A DNA stretch of 64,000 nt from Neurospora tetraspora (lineage: Eukaryota; Ascomycota; Sordariomycetes; Sordariales; Sordariaceae), in contig NW_026944388.1 in NCBI RefSeq assembly GCF_033439725.1, positions 2,356,001-2,420,000 on the forward strand, written 5' to 3'. A program made the translations under genes and the position numbers. Below the pieces are notes generated by a model. That model did not search any database. It worked only from the letters and a program-made list of their open reading frames with translations, and was not told where the DNA came from. Positions 22,739 to 33,478 of this stretch are shown piece by piece; position 1 is the first letter of the stretch; each line of letters begins with the position of its first letter.

Positions 22739-23212
22739 TCAACCAAATGACTCCGTAGGTTGTCCCAAAAGAAGTAGGCCAAACTCCACCACGCGAGTGA
22801 GCACATCCGACAACCCTCCCAACACCCACTGCAACAACCAGAACCCCTGGACGCCGGCGAGAACGCCCTTGACACAAAGCAAAAGGACGGCGTCGAACAT
22901 GTTACCTTCTTCGCCGCCGCCTCCCGAGGGCCTACCCTTCACTGCTCCTTCTTCCTTTCTTTCCCTTTCTCCTTTGTCCTCTTGTTGTTGTGGTGATTTT
23001 GTCATCCTACTCTTTTCGTTCTTGATGCTGCTGCGGTCGTCTCCGTCGTTGGCATCTGGTAATGATTCATACAGCCATAGGTCTCGTCGTAGTTGTAAGC
23101 GCCCGTGTCGGACCTTGTGAAGAACCTCATCCTGTTGCTCTCCTTGTACCACTGTGGGAAGAACGACAGCCTCGGCCACGGAACTTTCCTCGCTTGACAT
23201 GACAAAGATCAT
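22739..23212 (-). CDS. small hydrophobic-tailed ORF in frame with VAM7
   Basis: A 157-residue frame starts at the ATG at 23212 and ends in TGA at 22739-22741. It has an acidic and polar first part, a low-complexity middle (EDKGERERKEEG, then GRPSGGGGEEG) and a C-terminal hydrophobic region of about 45 residues (MFDAVLLLCVKGVLAGVQGF onward), whose codons follow the strong fungal bias. It begins only 84 bases after the VAM7 stop, on the same strand and in the same frame, with no stop in between. It could be a separate small gene, an exon reached by alternative splicing, or a read-through tail of VAM7. A competing frame at 23205-23002 (RFFTRSDTGAYNYDETYGC) also has good codon bias, so the true exon structure here is uncertain. 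Confidence 0.45.
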   Translation of the reverse strand: MIFVMSSEESSVAEAVVLPTVVQGEQQDEVLHKVRHGRLQLRRDLWLYESLPDANDGDDRSSIKNEKSRMTKSPQQQEDKGERERKEEGAVKGRPSGGGGEEGNMFDAVLLLCVKGVLAGVQGFWLLQWVLGGLSDVLTRVVEFGLLLLGQPTESFG

Positions 23213-23296
23213 CCTGTTGAAGCTGTCATCATCACCACCCTGCTCATGCTCCTCTTCAAAAGCTCCATGATCCCCCTCGGTAGGCGGCGCCTCACG

Positions 23297-24478
23297 TCAA
23301 CCAAGCCTCTTGACCCGTCCCTTGGCGACCCTCAACTTCTTATCCACCACATCGACATTAGTGTTAAGGGTATCCAGCATGTTCGTCTGCCGCTCAACCT
23401 CGTCGTTAATAGCCAGCCCCATCTCCTTCTGCCTCCGCACAATCCTCGCCAGCGCCTCCACCTCCATATCCTGATCGCGCATCGTATCCCTCTGCAGCTG
23501 CAGCACCCCCTCATTATCCAACTCCCTCGTCCTTTCCGTCTCCGGCAGCGGCGCACCCAACACCCTCCCTCCTCTCACCGACCCGCCGCCAGCACCAGAA
23601 GACCCAGCAAACAACTTGGCTCTCTCCCCGGCCTCCCCACTACTACTCCCACTCCCCGACGGCCCACTAATCGAAGCCTGCCTCGCCGCCTCCCTGCTCG
23701 CATGCGCCAGACTCGAACTGAGTTTGTCCAACCCATCCCTCTCCACCCTCGCCGCCGCCAGTAAATCCCTTCGCCTCCTCAACTCCCCCTCGCCCACCCT
23801 CCCAGAGCTCTTCAACACCCCCAACCCCTCCTGCAACGCGCCCAACAAACTGCCCGCCCTAACCAGCGCCCTCTTCGCCGCTGCGCCCGCCTCGAGCTTG
23901 GTCATATTCTCCGTCGCCCCATCCCTCCGCCCCAGCGCCACGCGCGCCTCGTGCAGTGCGCCCTTCAGCTCGCGGTGCAGATCCAGCCACGTGCCCGGAT
24001 CGCTGGCAGCAGCGAGGTTAGCGTCTTTAAGTCCTATAGCGGGGATCTTTCCCTCAATTCCGCTGCCGCTGCCGGTCGTGCTAGCGGCAGCATTGCCACC
24101 GGCACCCCCGGGGAGGTTCAAAAACGCGCGCCAGACGGGGGTATCGCGCCACCGACGATCGGGCGGCTCGGCGATGGCGCGGAGGTAGCGCTCTAGACCG
24201 ACGCGGCGCTTTTCCGTCAGCTCGGGGGAGTTGACGGTGGATTTGAACCAGTTTTTGGCGGGCAAGGGTTCGGGAGGCGGGGAACCGACGAGGGAGGTGA
24301 GGGCTTGGTGCAGGGCGAGGAAGTCGGAGTAGCGCTTTTGGACGACGAAGGAGCGGAGGGGCAGGCGGAGGGTGATGTTGTAGAGGGTGAAGGGTTTTGA
24401 GGAGCCACCGGACTCGGAAGAAGAGGAGGGGGTGGATATGGAGGTTGTGGGGATGGAGATCTCGGCTGGGGGGGCCAT
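23297..24478 (-). CDS. vam7: vacuolar Qc-SNARE Vam7
   Basis: This is a single exon of 393 residues with its ATG at 24478. An N-terminal PX domain (about residues 1-125; landmarks VQKRYSDFLALHQAL, PPEPLPAKNWF and ERYLRAI) binds PI3P on the vacuole. A helical middle follows. A C-terminal SNARE motif occupies about 325-390 (QRDTMRDQDMEVEALARIV, then ERQTNMLDTL with the central Gln), which makes it a Q-SNARE. PX plus SNARE with no membrane anchor is the Vam7 architecture. It acts with Vam3, Vti1 and Nyv1 in vacuole fusion (family knowledge). Pro/Ser/Gly-rich linkers (SGPSGSGSSSGEAGER) surround the middle part. The stop is TGA followed by C, a context prone to read-through, and the frame stays open for 185 more codons. 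Confidence 0.92.
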   Translation of the reverse strand: MAPPAEISIPTTSISTPSSSSESGGSSKPFTLYNITLRLPLRSFVVQKRYSDFLALHQALTSLVGSPPPEPLPAKNWFKSTVNSPELTEKRRVGLERYLRAIAEPPDRRWRDTPVWRAFLNLPGGAGGNAAASTTGSGSGIEGKIPAIGLKDANLAAASDPGTWLDLHRELKGALHEARVALGRRDGATENMTKLEAGAAAKRALVRAGSLLGALQEGLGVLKSSGRVGEGELRRRRDLLAAARVERDGLDKLSSSLAHASREAARQASISGPSGSGSSSGEAGERAKLFAGSSGAGGGSVRGGRVLGAPLPETERTRELDNEGVLQLQRDTMRDQDMEVEALARIVRRQKEMGLAINDEVERQTNMLDTLNTNVDVVDKKLRVAKGRVKRLG

Positions 24479-26135
24479 GGTTGCCGTTGCCGTTGTCTAT
24501 GGCCGGGATCTTCGGTTGCTTGTTTGTGTTGTGATAGTTGTTGTCGGGGTGATGAAGTTCGTGTAGTGTTGTTGATGTTCAGATCATAGACTGACGACCC
24601 TGCGATGATGAAAGGCAGCAGTTTTCAGGTCACTCGGGGAGTTTGGTCGTGTGACTGTGACACGATGCGATCGGCCGGAGAGGCTCTAGCCCGGACGAGT
24701 AGTGCGAGAAGAGAAGCGTCGTGAATGTCTTGGCTTGTTTGGATACCGATAGCCGACTTGAAAAGGCAAGGGTTTTCGTCGGTAGATACGGATCGGATGG
24801 GTTGTCCTGATCTGTGTGGACAGAACGTCAACAGGGCTGGCAGGCAGCACTGATGGTAGGTGATGAATCGCCAGTGCTGTGTGGATGGCTGGGATGATGA
24901 GATCGTTTCAATGCTGACAAAGCGCTTCAAAATGACTTGAACAAAGTGACGGGTATCTCTTGCAAGATCAAAGAAGCAGACGCGATGCCCAATGCAAAAA
25001 AAAAGTGGGAGAGAAAGACAAAAAAGAGGAAGAGAAAGTGTGTCGTAATCCGAGGTCGGGATCAGTTTGGTGTTTTGATGTTGTTTGGAGAATCAGATTG
25101 GGGTAAAATGCAGTGGTTGTTGTCAATGCAGTGCAGACTGCAGCTCAGATCGATTGGTGGTTGGCCGTGCTTGAGTCGGGTGTGTCATTGCGTGGACGGC
25201 AGAGACCGGATGCGATGCTATCCACAGCGTCACTGCCTAACAGGGTTCGCTGGCGTTTAGTGCCTGGATGAGTTAAGCGCCAACAGGCGAGCCCAGCCCA
25301 ACTCCGGGCGGGCCTTTCCGGCCCCAGCAAGGTACGTGGCGTGGCTAACGGGTCTCCGAACGACATGATCCCCATTGTCTACCCCGACTCCTTCGGGATC
25401 CTCTTTGCAGCGATAGCACCCCGTGCCTTTCTTCGTCCCCCGAGTGGAAGATGTTCGGGACGGCTGTGTAGATCTCAAGGGAGCGATTGATTCGTTTTTC
25501 AGACATTGTAACACACATGCACTCCTCGGGTCAAAAACACGAGGCATCAATCACATTCTTACAGGCAATCATGCGAGCAACGTTTCTTCTGCCTAGAATC
25601 TCACCACTACCACTCAAGCCGTCAGGCTCACGACGCAGGAAAAAAAGATACCCAGATAGCTTTTATCTACCGTCAAGTCTTCGTAGTATGTGCGAGTTGC
25701 AGTGCGTGTGGACTATGCTGAAAACGCCCGACCCAGCTGGTGTCCATGGAGCAAAGGACCCTATTGTAAATATTGCAAATCCGTGCAAAGAGAGGGGGGT
25801 ATAGAGCAGAGGATCAACCCCATCCCATACATACCACATGCTGTCCGTCCCAAATGTATAAAAAAGGGTCCCTTTGTTATGCTTAAAGAGAGCCCACTAG
25901 TATCAGACCCGCCCCCTTTCCCTGATACACCACGCAATGTGCCCACCAACAATAGCAACAGAATAGCAACCCTTGTAGTCCGCAATGCGTGATCCCGAGC
26001 CAAATAACAACACCATTAATACTTCTGCCTCTGCGCAACCCATCTCCAAACTGCGCGGCGCTGCTCTCAGCCTATCTCAGTGAGCAGGTCGCGTCGCAGT
26101 TGACGCCATAGTCGTTAAACCAATGTGTGATATGT
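24479..26135. other. intergenic region between VAM7 and EB1
   Basis: It holds the VAM7 promoter (near 24480-24900) and the 3' flank of EB1. Short open frames here have no coding character. I see no RNA gene or repeat. Confidence 0.4.
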
Positions 26136-27151
26136 TTAGAAGGTTTCCTGATCGTCGGCGGCGTCGGCGTCGGCCTCAGGAATCTCGAAGCCCTCCTCGG
26201 TCGAGTAGAGGATAGCCTGGATGGCCTTGATGAGACCGTCCTCCTGCTTCTCGAGCTCGGGGTCCTCCTCGACCGCACCCTGAACAAGAACCTCGATGTC
26301 GCGCAACTTGTGGAAGTAGAAGTCGCGCTCGCGCTCCAGGCCGCCGACGGCCTCCTTGAGAGTCGCGACCTCCTGCTGGAGAGCCTGGGTGGCGGCGGAG
26401 CTAGCAGCGGGGGCTCTGGCAGCGACACGGGGACCACCGGTGGGAGTGGCACCGCCGGGACGTCTCGCGGCAGCCGAACCAGCGGAAGCGCGAGAGGTAC
26501 CGCTCATGCTGGCAGGCATAGCGCCACCCTTGCGACGGGCAGCAGCATCGTAATCACCGCCGGGGTAGTATTGATCCCAGAACCTCTTGGTCCACTGCAG
26601 GAAGTCGAGGTTGTCCTGCATCTTGCATTTTACAAGCGCCTCGATGGGGATGGACTTTTCGATCTGGTGCTTGGTGAAGGTGGCTGGAGGCGGCCGTCGT
26701 CAGTAACTCGCTGTGCAGCTTGGCAGGGGAACCGGCTACTCACTCTGGAGGATCTTGAAGTTCTGGATGTAGGCGTATTCCGAGGTCACGTTGAACTTGA
26801 CACGGGACATGGGAACATCGCCGAAGATGCTGTCGTAGACCTGGCAAAGGGCGGCGCTGTTGGGGGTCGGGAGCGGTTAGCAAAAGGGGCTCTCGTTCAC
26901 GGGTCGGGCGCGGGGCGGATGGCGGATGGCGGATGGAGGGGCATCGCAAACTAACCCAGTACCGCACTGCTCAACCTTGGTCAGGTTGAGTTGCAGAAGG
27001 CTGTTAATCCATTGAAGGAGCTCTTGACTGTAGACATGGATCGTGGTCAGTCGAAGGTCTCGAGAACTGTTGTTGGGCCCCGACTCGGCGCGATGCGTGG
27101 CCGGGGCGACAAGCAACTCGGGAGGTGTAGTACACACCGTGATTCACCCAT
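26136..27151 (-). CDS. bim1: EB1-family microtubule plus-end protein
   Basis: Exons on the minus strand: 27151-27138, 27027-26956, 26856-26744, 26683-26136, giving 248 residues. The joints keep frame and produce a continuous calponin-homology domain (MGESRQELLQWINSLLQLN, AALCQVYDSIFGDVPMSRVKF, EYAYIQNFKILQ, IPIEALVKCKMQDNLDFLQW, FWDQYYPGGDYD), followed by a Ser/Ala/Arg linker. Then comes the EB homology coiled coil (ALQQEVATLKEAVGGLERER, DFYFHKLRDIEVLVQ) and an acidic tail ending QETF. The terminal aromatic after acidic residues is the CAP-Gly docking signal of EB1 proteins. It is the counterpart of yeast Bim1 and fission yeast Mal3, tracking growing microtubule ends. The first exon encodes only four and two-thirds codons, typical of this gene in fungi. 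The gene looks intact. Confidence 0.93.
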
Positions 27152-28839
27152 TTTGGCCGGCAAGTCTGGGGTTCGCAAACAACAAGTGGGCGCGGTTGTA
27201 GAGAGGAAAGTAGAGAGAGACGGTCGTGAGAAAAGAAGAGCAGCTGAATGCGCGGCAGGCAAAGATTGGAAAAAGGCGACAAGGGAGAGTGGTTGCGGAA
27301 AAGTGTTGTTGATGGAGAAGTTCACTTCAGTCCAGTGGCTGCAGACTTGTCGATGTCTTCTCCCACTTGCTGGACTGCTTCAGTTGCCTCTGACACGGGC
27401 AGTGCCAAGCGAAAGCAAGTGCCAGCCAAATTGATGGAAATAGAGGTCGGGCACGGGCCAATCACAACCCGACTCCTCGGGGCAGCAATCAGGCTGGTGG
27501 GGCATTTTGAAAGTGGTGGACCTCGATGAGCTGTTTCTGGTCTGTGCTTCTGCTTGCACGTGACTCCGTAAACTCTAGCTCTTATCTTATCAATGTTTAT
27601 TCCCCTCCAAATGCAACCCGTGGACCATCCGTCTTCATACAATATTTTGAACTTGTTGAATTCTGACTTGTCCTTACTTCACCTTCTCTCAACCTCGGTG
27701 GTTACGATGATTCTCACAACAAATGCGCCCCTCTGTTTGCTTAACAGCTCTAACGATGCTCAGTGTGGAAGATGACCTTGCAAGGCGCACCCTGTCAGTG
27801 GTCATTTCGTTAGCCGTTCGAATCTGTCGGGGTCGAGAAAACCGAGATGGGTCATGACAAAGACTTCAGCAACCTTCTGCCACCAACAATTGACTATTGA
27901 TTTTCGAACTCGATTTAGGACCAGCTACTGTTGGCAGACAGAGGTTGAGTCAATAGGCGCTTCTAACTCTCTGCAGTTTAGCATCATCTTCTTCACTTTG
28001 GCAACTCTTTTTCAGCATGACATCACATGTAAATTATAATCGGAAGCTAGGCTTTAACGCCGGACCCTCCGACAACATGTCGTCCGGCTCGGCCCGTCTT
28101 CTGCGGTGTTTCTTATACCCGGGATCCCTTCTTTCTGACCGAGAAATGGAAGGGACGGGGTTTGCCGCGCTTGGCAGTGGGTTTCTTTTTTCGCCGGACT
28201 CTTCGGAACATCAAAGAAGATCGCGATCGCGGGAGGTCCTGCGTTTGGGGAAAGCCTTTGATGCGCGCTTGACAAGCGAGCGCCTGCAATCGAATGGAAC
28301 CTTGCCGCAATCGGTCGACTTTCGGACGACCACGGATGATGACGCCCGTTCATCGCGACTCAGGTTTTCATCTAACGTACCGGGTCACCACTGCATGTGC
28401 CTTTGTGCTTGGATAAGTCAGGGTCCGGGTGTACGCCGTACTGCATATGTACAAATACTGTCTGTGTCCCCAAACGCAGGAGCGTCAACTAACAACATCT
28501 TTCCACGTTTTGACAAACAACAGTTTGTGAATTGCCATCTAATCAAGTCTCTGAAGCCGAGCTATATCCTGGATAAGGTACCCCTCCACCAAGAGACTAC
28601 ATCACATCCCGTGCTCTGACGTGATTAAGCCATCCCAGTGCCGTCGTTCCGTCTCCCCAGGACGTCGTGGAACCGACTTCGCAACATTTCCCTATCTCGG
28701 GTAATAGTGCAAGCTTGCTGACATCTGATATAAAAACAGATAGATAGATAAAAGAGCACATCGCCTTTTTCCCAAGGCCCTTGAACCTCTCCACATCTTT
28801 TGAGAATCCACTTCTACATTGGTCCATCTCACCCTCACC
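27152..28839. other. divergent promoter region EB1 / GT8
   Basis: This lies between two genes that point away from each other. A 200-codon open frame at 28017-28619 has no recognisable domain and is not supported. The 100 bases before 28840 look like the GT8 5' UTR. Confidence 0.4.
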
Positions 28840-29923
28840 ATGACGGTTGATTACCCTACCAACAAGATCTGGAGTACGCTCGTAACCAAGAGGGCGTACT
28901 TTGGCGGGGCTCTGGTCCTCAACCACACCTTGAAAAAGGTGGGGTCGAGGTACCAGCTCAAGATCATGGTCACCCGTGAAGCCGAGGCCGACAAGGAATT
29001 CATGGCCGCTTTTGCTGCTGCCGGTATTCCCACCATTGTCATCCAAAATATCGAGCCTACACGAAAAGGCAAAGTCAACAAGGCATTTTGGCAGAAGCTG
29101 GCCCCATGGGCCATGACCGAATATGAGGTAGGTACTTTCTCCATCAAGGTATCAAACCACTAACACCATCTCCAGAGAATCGTCCTCCTCGACAGCGACC
29201 AAGTCATTCTCCAAAACATTGACGACTTGATGACCCTAGATCTTCCAGAGGGCTACATTGCATGCTCACACGCTTGCACTTGCAATCCCCGCAAAATTGC
29301 CCATTATCCCAAGGATTGGTATGTTATCCTCAACTTTGTTCACCTGTCGATTCCATCATATCTTTCCTATCGATCATCTTCATAAAATAGAACATATCCA
29401 GCTAACATCCTCACCCAGGATCCCCCAAAACTGTCCCTTCACCTCCGCCAACCACCGCACCGGCTCCCCAGCACCCATCACCCCCTCCTCCCCTCCCACG
29501 CACCACCTCCTCAACAGCGGCACCGTGGTCCTCACGCCCTCAAAACCGCAATTCGACGCCCTCATCAACGCCATCAACACCCACCCGGACGTTCCCCACA
29601 TGGTCTTCCCCGACCAGGACATCCTCGCCATCGTCTACCGCGGCAAGTGGAAGCCGCTGCCGTACATCTACAACGCCCTCAAACCAATGCGGGACTGTCA
29701 CTCCTCCCTGTGGAGGGATGAAGACGTCAAGGTGTTGCATTATATCCTGAACAAGCCGTGGGAAAGCCGCGAGTTTGATGAGGAGGATAAGGTTGAGTCG
29801 ACGCACAGGTTGTGGTGGGAGGCGTGGGGGGAGGTGGAGAGGGAGTGGACGGGAGGGGAGGCAGGTGAGAAGAAAAGGAGGTTGTTTGATAGTGTTGTGA
29901 GGCCGGTTGTTGCGCAGGAGTGA
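28840..29923 (+). CDS. GT8-family glycosyltransferase (glycogenin/galactinol-synthase type)
   Basis: Exons 28840-29127, 29176-29318, 29419-29923, giving 311 residues. The start ATG at 28840 opens MTVDYPTNKIWSTLVTKRAY. Family landmarks: YFGGALVLNHTLKKV (nucleotide-sugar fold); IVLLDSDQVILQNIDDLM, whose DSD is the metal-binding DXD motif; HHLLNSGTVVLTPSKPQF; FPDQDILAIVYRGKWKPLPY; and the late WESREFD. GT8 enzymes use UDP-sugars with Mn2+. The acceptor cannot be told from sequence, and the closest layout is the fungal glycogenin/galactinol-synthase-like group. There is no signal peptide, so it is probably cytosolic. The gene is intact. Confidence 0.9.
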
Positions 29924-30450
29924 GTGTGAGTGACTTGAAGGTATCTCTGGATGGGCTTGGAAAGAGCCTCGGAGAAAGGCGAGGAAAAGACATTGGGTAT
30001 AGGGTTTAAAAGCGTCATGGGAGATGACTTGGCTTGGGCTGGCGGTATTTTGGCTTATGATTACGAACAAAGCGCACTTGGAGGCTTCGATAGGGAACGC
30101 GATGTCTTACACGCAGACGCACGTCATGGAAATGCGCATTGGCTTGAATATTTTATGAGGGTATTGAAGACGAACACATGGGGTTTCGATGATGCTCAAG
30201 CGTTTCCATCACACAGGACTAGTAGCACGTTGCAATCCTCTTATCTGTGCCTCCTTCTTTCTCTCTTTGAGTATGCCAAGCCTGTGAAGCGGCCGCCTGG
30301 GTTGCCATCGTCACTTCCCAGTTGAACAAGAAAGGAGGGGTAAGAGCGTCGTGAAACTTCTCATTGTCGTCATCGATGCTTCAGATACATTTTCATAACC
30401 TTACCTTTCTCCTCACAATTAACATTCAACATAACCTCCGTCAACGAACC
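29924..30450. other. intergenic region GT8 / O-methyltransferase
   Basis: A tandem spacer. It holds the GT8 3' UTR and the 5' leader of the methyltransferase. An in-frame ATG at 30376 could extend the methyltransferase, but the ATG at 30451 has the better context (ACCATGG). Nothing else is seen. Confidence 0.45.
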
Positions 30451-32154
30451 ATGGCCCTACCATCCAAACAAGAGTTTGAAGCGCTCCTCAGCAGCTTGAA
30501 CAATGTCGCCAAGGATTACAGTGATTCGAATGATCTCGACAGCCACCTCCGGCGCATGGAGATATCTGCCCAAGCCAAGAGACTCGTACGGGCACTGACT
30601 GCGCCTGAGCAGATGCCCATCCAGCATGGGATAAACGTGAGTTTGGATGATTCGCTCACACTCAAAGCTCCATTACTCACAAGAACTCAACGGATAGATG
30701 GCCGAACTAGTAGCCATCCACACCTTCATGAAGCTCAAAGTCCTAGAAGCCATTCCCCAAACCGGCTCGATCTCGCTAGAGGACTTATCAAGAGTCACAA
30801 GAGCACAGGACTCACTCCTGGGTAAGACTCAATCCTCTCCCAGTCCTCTCAATATCAACCTCTCCATACTCCTGACCCGACTGACTGCTAACCCATTCTA
30901 CACTCAAAGAACGAATGGCTCGCCCCCTAGTAGCAACCGGCTTCCTCGACCAAGTCCAACCCTCACCAGACGGGTCCAGCGGCGACTCCGGGTACAAATA
31001 CAAACACACCAAATTCTCTCTCGCCTACACCATCCCTTCCAACCAACAACAGGAGACCAAACCAGGCCACCTCTTCACAGCCCTCTACAACCAATACTTA
31101 AAACTCATGCTTAAGTTCGCCGATTCCTACCTCCCCTTCGTCGCCGCCTTAGCCCGTAACCAGAACCAGAGCCAGAACCAGCCCTCCTCCTCTCATTCCT
31201 TCTCTCACTCCTCCTCCTTCTCCTCCTCCTCAAACCCCTCCTCCTCCTCCACCTCCTCCTTCTCTTTCTTCTCCTCCTCCTTTCCACCAGGCTCATCCAG
31301 CTCTTTGGCACGTGGCGCCCGCGAACCCCAAGACCCATTCCATAACCCGTTCACCTTCGCTTACGGGCAATACGGCAGGGCGACGGCTCGGGAAGTTATG
31401 GGACAGGATCCGGAGAGGCTGGAGACGTTTCAGAGGGGGATGAAAGGGTTGGATGTCATGGTTCCGTGCGTGGGGCATTTTGATTTTGGGGTTTTGGCTG
31501 CGAGCGAGGAAGAGGAAGAGGAAGTGGTAGAGTTGGTAGACGTTGGCGGTGGCCACGGAGCGGTGTTGAAGCAGATTTTGGATGCGCACCCTCAGCTTAA
31601 CCCCGAGAGGATTGTCTTGCAGGATTATAGAGAAGATGTGGTTGAGCTAGCGAGAGCTGGACAGAGAAATGGGACGGGATTGCCGCGGGGGGTGAGGGTT
31701 ATGGTTCATGATGTTATGGGGCAGTCTGTTAGAGGTACGTTCCACATTTGCATACAAACCGTAAAGGCATCATTCTGGTTGCTGGATTCGCTAACCAACA
31801 TCGTTCGAGCTGTTAGGTGCAAAAGCATACTTCATGCGAATGATCTTTCGCCATCTCTGCGACGATGTGGCTACTCAGATGCTCTCTCGGTTGGGTGAGG
31901 CCATGTCGCACGATTCACGAGTCCTGGTTTGCGAGCTGGTACTTCCGCAGCGGGTGGGAGAGGCGGACTTGGGGGCGGCGGTGTTGGATCAGTGGGTCAT
32001 GTCGATAGGAGGGAAGGAACGGACCGAGGAAGGGTTTCGGAAGATCTTTGAGGGTGCTGGTCTTGAGTTGGTCAAAGTGTGGAGAGTACCTGGGGTAACG
32101 GGAGCATGTGTTGAGGGGAGATTGCAGGGTGGCCGTGGTGGAAGGCAGCATTAG
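30451..32154 (+). CDS. SAM-dependent O-methyltransferase (COMT-like)
   Basis: Exons 30451-30636, 30698-30821, 30910-31734, 31817-32154, giving 490 residues. All joints keep frame. The N-terminal winged-helix/dimerisation part runs MAELVAIHTFMKLKVLEAIP, then SISLEDLSRV. The SAM-binding motif I is VELVDVGGGHGAVLKQIL. The catalytic region is YFMRMIFRHLCDD and the end is GAGLELVKVWRV. This is the class II O-methyltransferase fold, typical of secondary metabolism. Two oddities: a Ser-rich insert of about 50-60 residues (bases 31180-31310, nearly all TCC codons) between the two domains, and the catalytic-helix motif reads IFRHLCDD where the family usually has ILHDWxD, so the general-base His seems displaced. 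It may be altered in activity. There are no cluster partners next to it apart from the decayed P450 at 34440-35877. Confidence 0.85.
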
Positions 32155-32184
32155 GGGAGGAGTTGCAAGGTGATGATCACTTTA

Positions 32185-32897
32185 ACGGTGCAAATGTATC
32201 ATTTTTAGCGGCCCCCACAGCTACCGGCAGTACTTGGTGACTTTCTGGATTCTTGGGTTGCCAGCCAAGCAACGCTAGCGGGCGCGTCTATGTAAAGGAT
32301 CGACGATGTTAAAAGTGTCCTTTTTGCTGCTAAAATCAGCGGTTTTACATAGTCTATTAAAGTATCAAGACAGACTTACCAAATTGCACCGTCCTTAAGC
32401 CGTTAAACGCAAAATATCACCAAGTCTTTATTGTTATTGAAATCTTTCAACGATTTTGAACTCTTCCGTTGGCGACCCTTGCTATCTTGGCTTAAAATAT
32501 ACTGGTTGTAGTCTCTCATGACAGTCGTGCTCCGATGTCAGCCCCCATCCGCTCCGCCGCCACACGTGGCGCAGTCTCTTTGTACTCTGTGGGTCCAAAT
32601 GGTGTGACATTAGGATTGGTGAGTGGGTGAGTGTGGTGGGGATATCACAACCATTTGGACCCGCAGGTACAAAGAGACGCAAGGGCCATGCGTAGGTGGC
32701 TGAGTAAATGAGACTAACTGGTTGATTCTGGTATCATCCCCACCCTCTCGCACTCTACATCTAGTGTAATAACAAAAGTACTGCAAAAGCTTGCAAGATC
32801 AAAGTGTCTACATAGTCACAGATGTAGAAGTGGGTGAAACGAGGCCAGCCGATTGGCCACAACCCATGCCGCGCTAAAAATGATACATTTGCACCAT
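32185..32897. mobile_element. 713-bp MITE, Tc1/mariner type
   Basis: Inverted ends of about 26 bases, ACGGTGCAAATGTATCATTT then TTAGCG on the left, with the right end identical except its second base (ATGG). TA flanks both sides (32183-32184 and 32898-32899). No coding frame is present. It begins 31 bases after the methyltransferase stop, so it probably lies within or just beyond that gene's 3' UTR. A second, inner foldback sits at 32574-32678. Confidence 0.8.
32574..32678. repeat. inner foldback within the MITE
   Basis: Arms GTCTCTTTGTACTCTGTGGG (32574 on) and the inverted partner ending CCCGCAGGTACAAAGAGAC are about 34 bases each, with a loop of about 35 bases. It could be a nested small element or part of the MITE body. 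Confidence 0.6.
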
Positions 32898-33478
32898 TAA
32901 AGGATTGGCAATCGTTCGAGGTCCACATCGGTTAAGGGGGTTTGTTTACTTTTTGAAGATCGTGGACCCTAACCCTTGTCGATCATGGTGTTTCTTACTT
33001 TCTTACATCCAAAAGTTTTTCATCCGATCTCTGTGACACATGTTGTTCCACGACGGTGATTTTTCCAGGTGATTGATTCATTTCAGCTCAAGTTTTCACA
33101 AACTCTTTGATACAAATTGAAGAATCAAAAAAGAAAACAAGCAAAAAAACAAGCGCCCTCGACCACCGCTCCGGACCTTCTGATTCGCTCCAACCAAAAG
33201 TATCCACCTCGTTGTCCACAACGGGCATGCAATGCACGAACAAGTTTCACGGCCCCATTCGTTCGGGTCTCGATATCCAAGGTTTTCTCGAAACACTCGA
33301 AACACCACTTTCAGCTGAATGACATGAGCTGGCTCACCTCACCTGTCTCACCTTTTCCTTTCCAAAAATCCGTGCACCTTCCTCCAACTTCCAACATTCC
33401 AACCCCAAACCACCAAAAATCCCCTACCACCTACCTACCTAGCTCCAGCCTGAAAAAGGCCCAAAAGCTCCGTCCAAA

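Noticed and set aside
28017-28619. 200-codon plus-strand open frame between EB1 and GT8
   Set aside because: No domain, membrane segment or codon bias; overlaps an equally long frame on the other strand.
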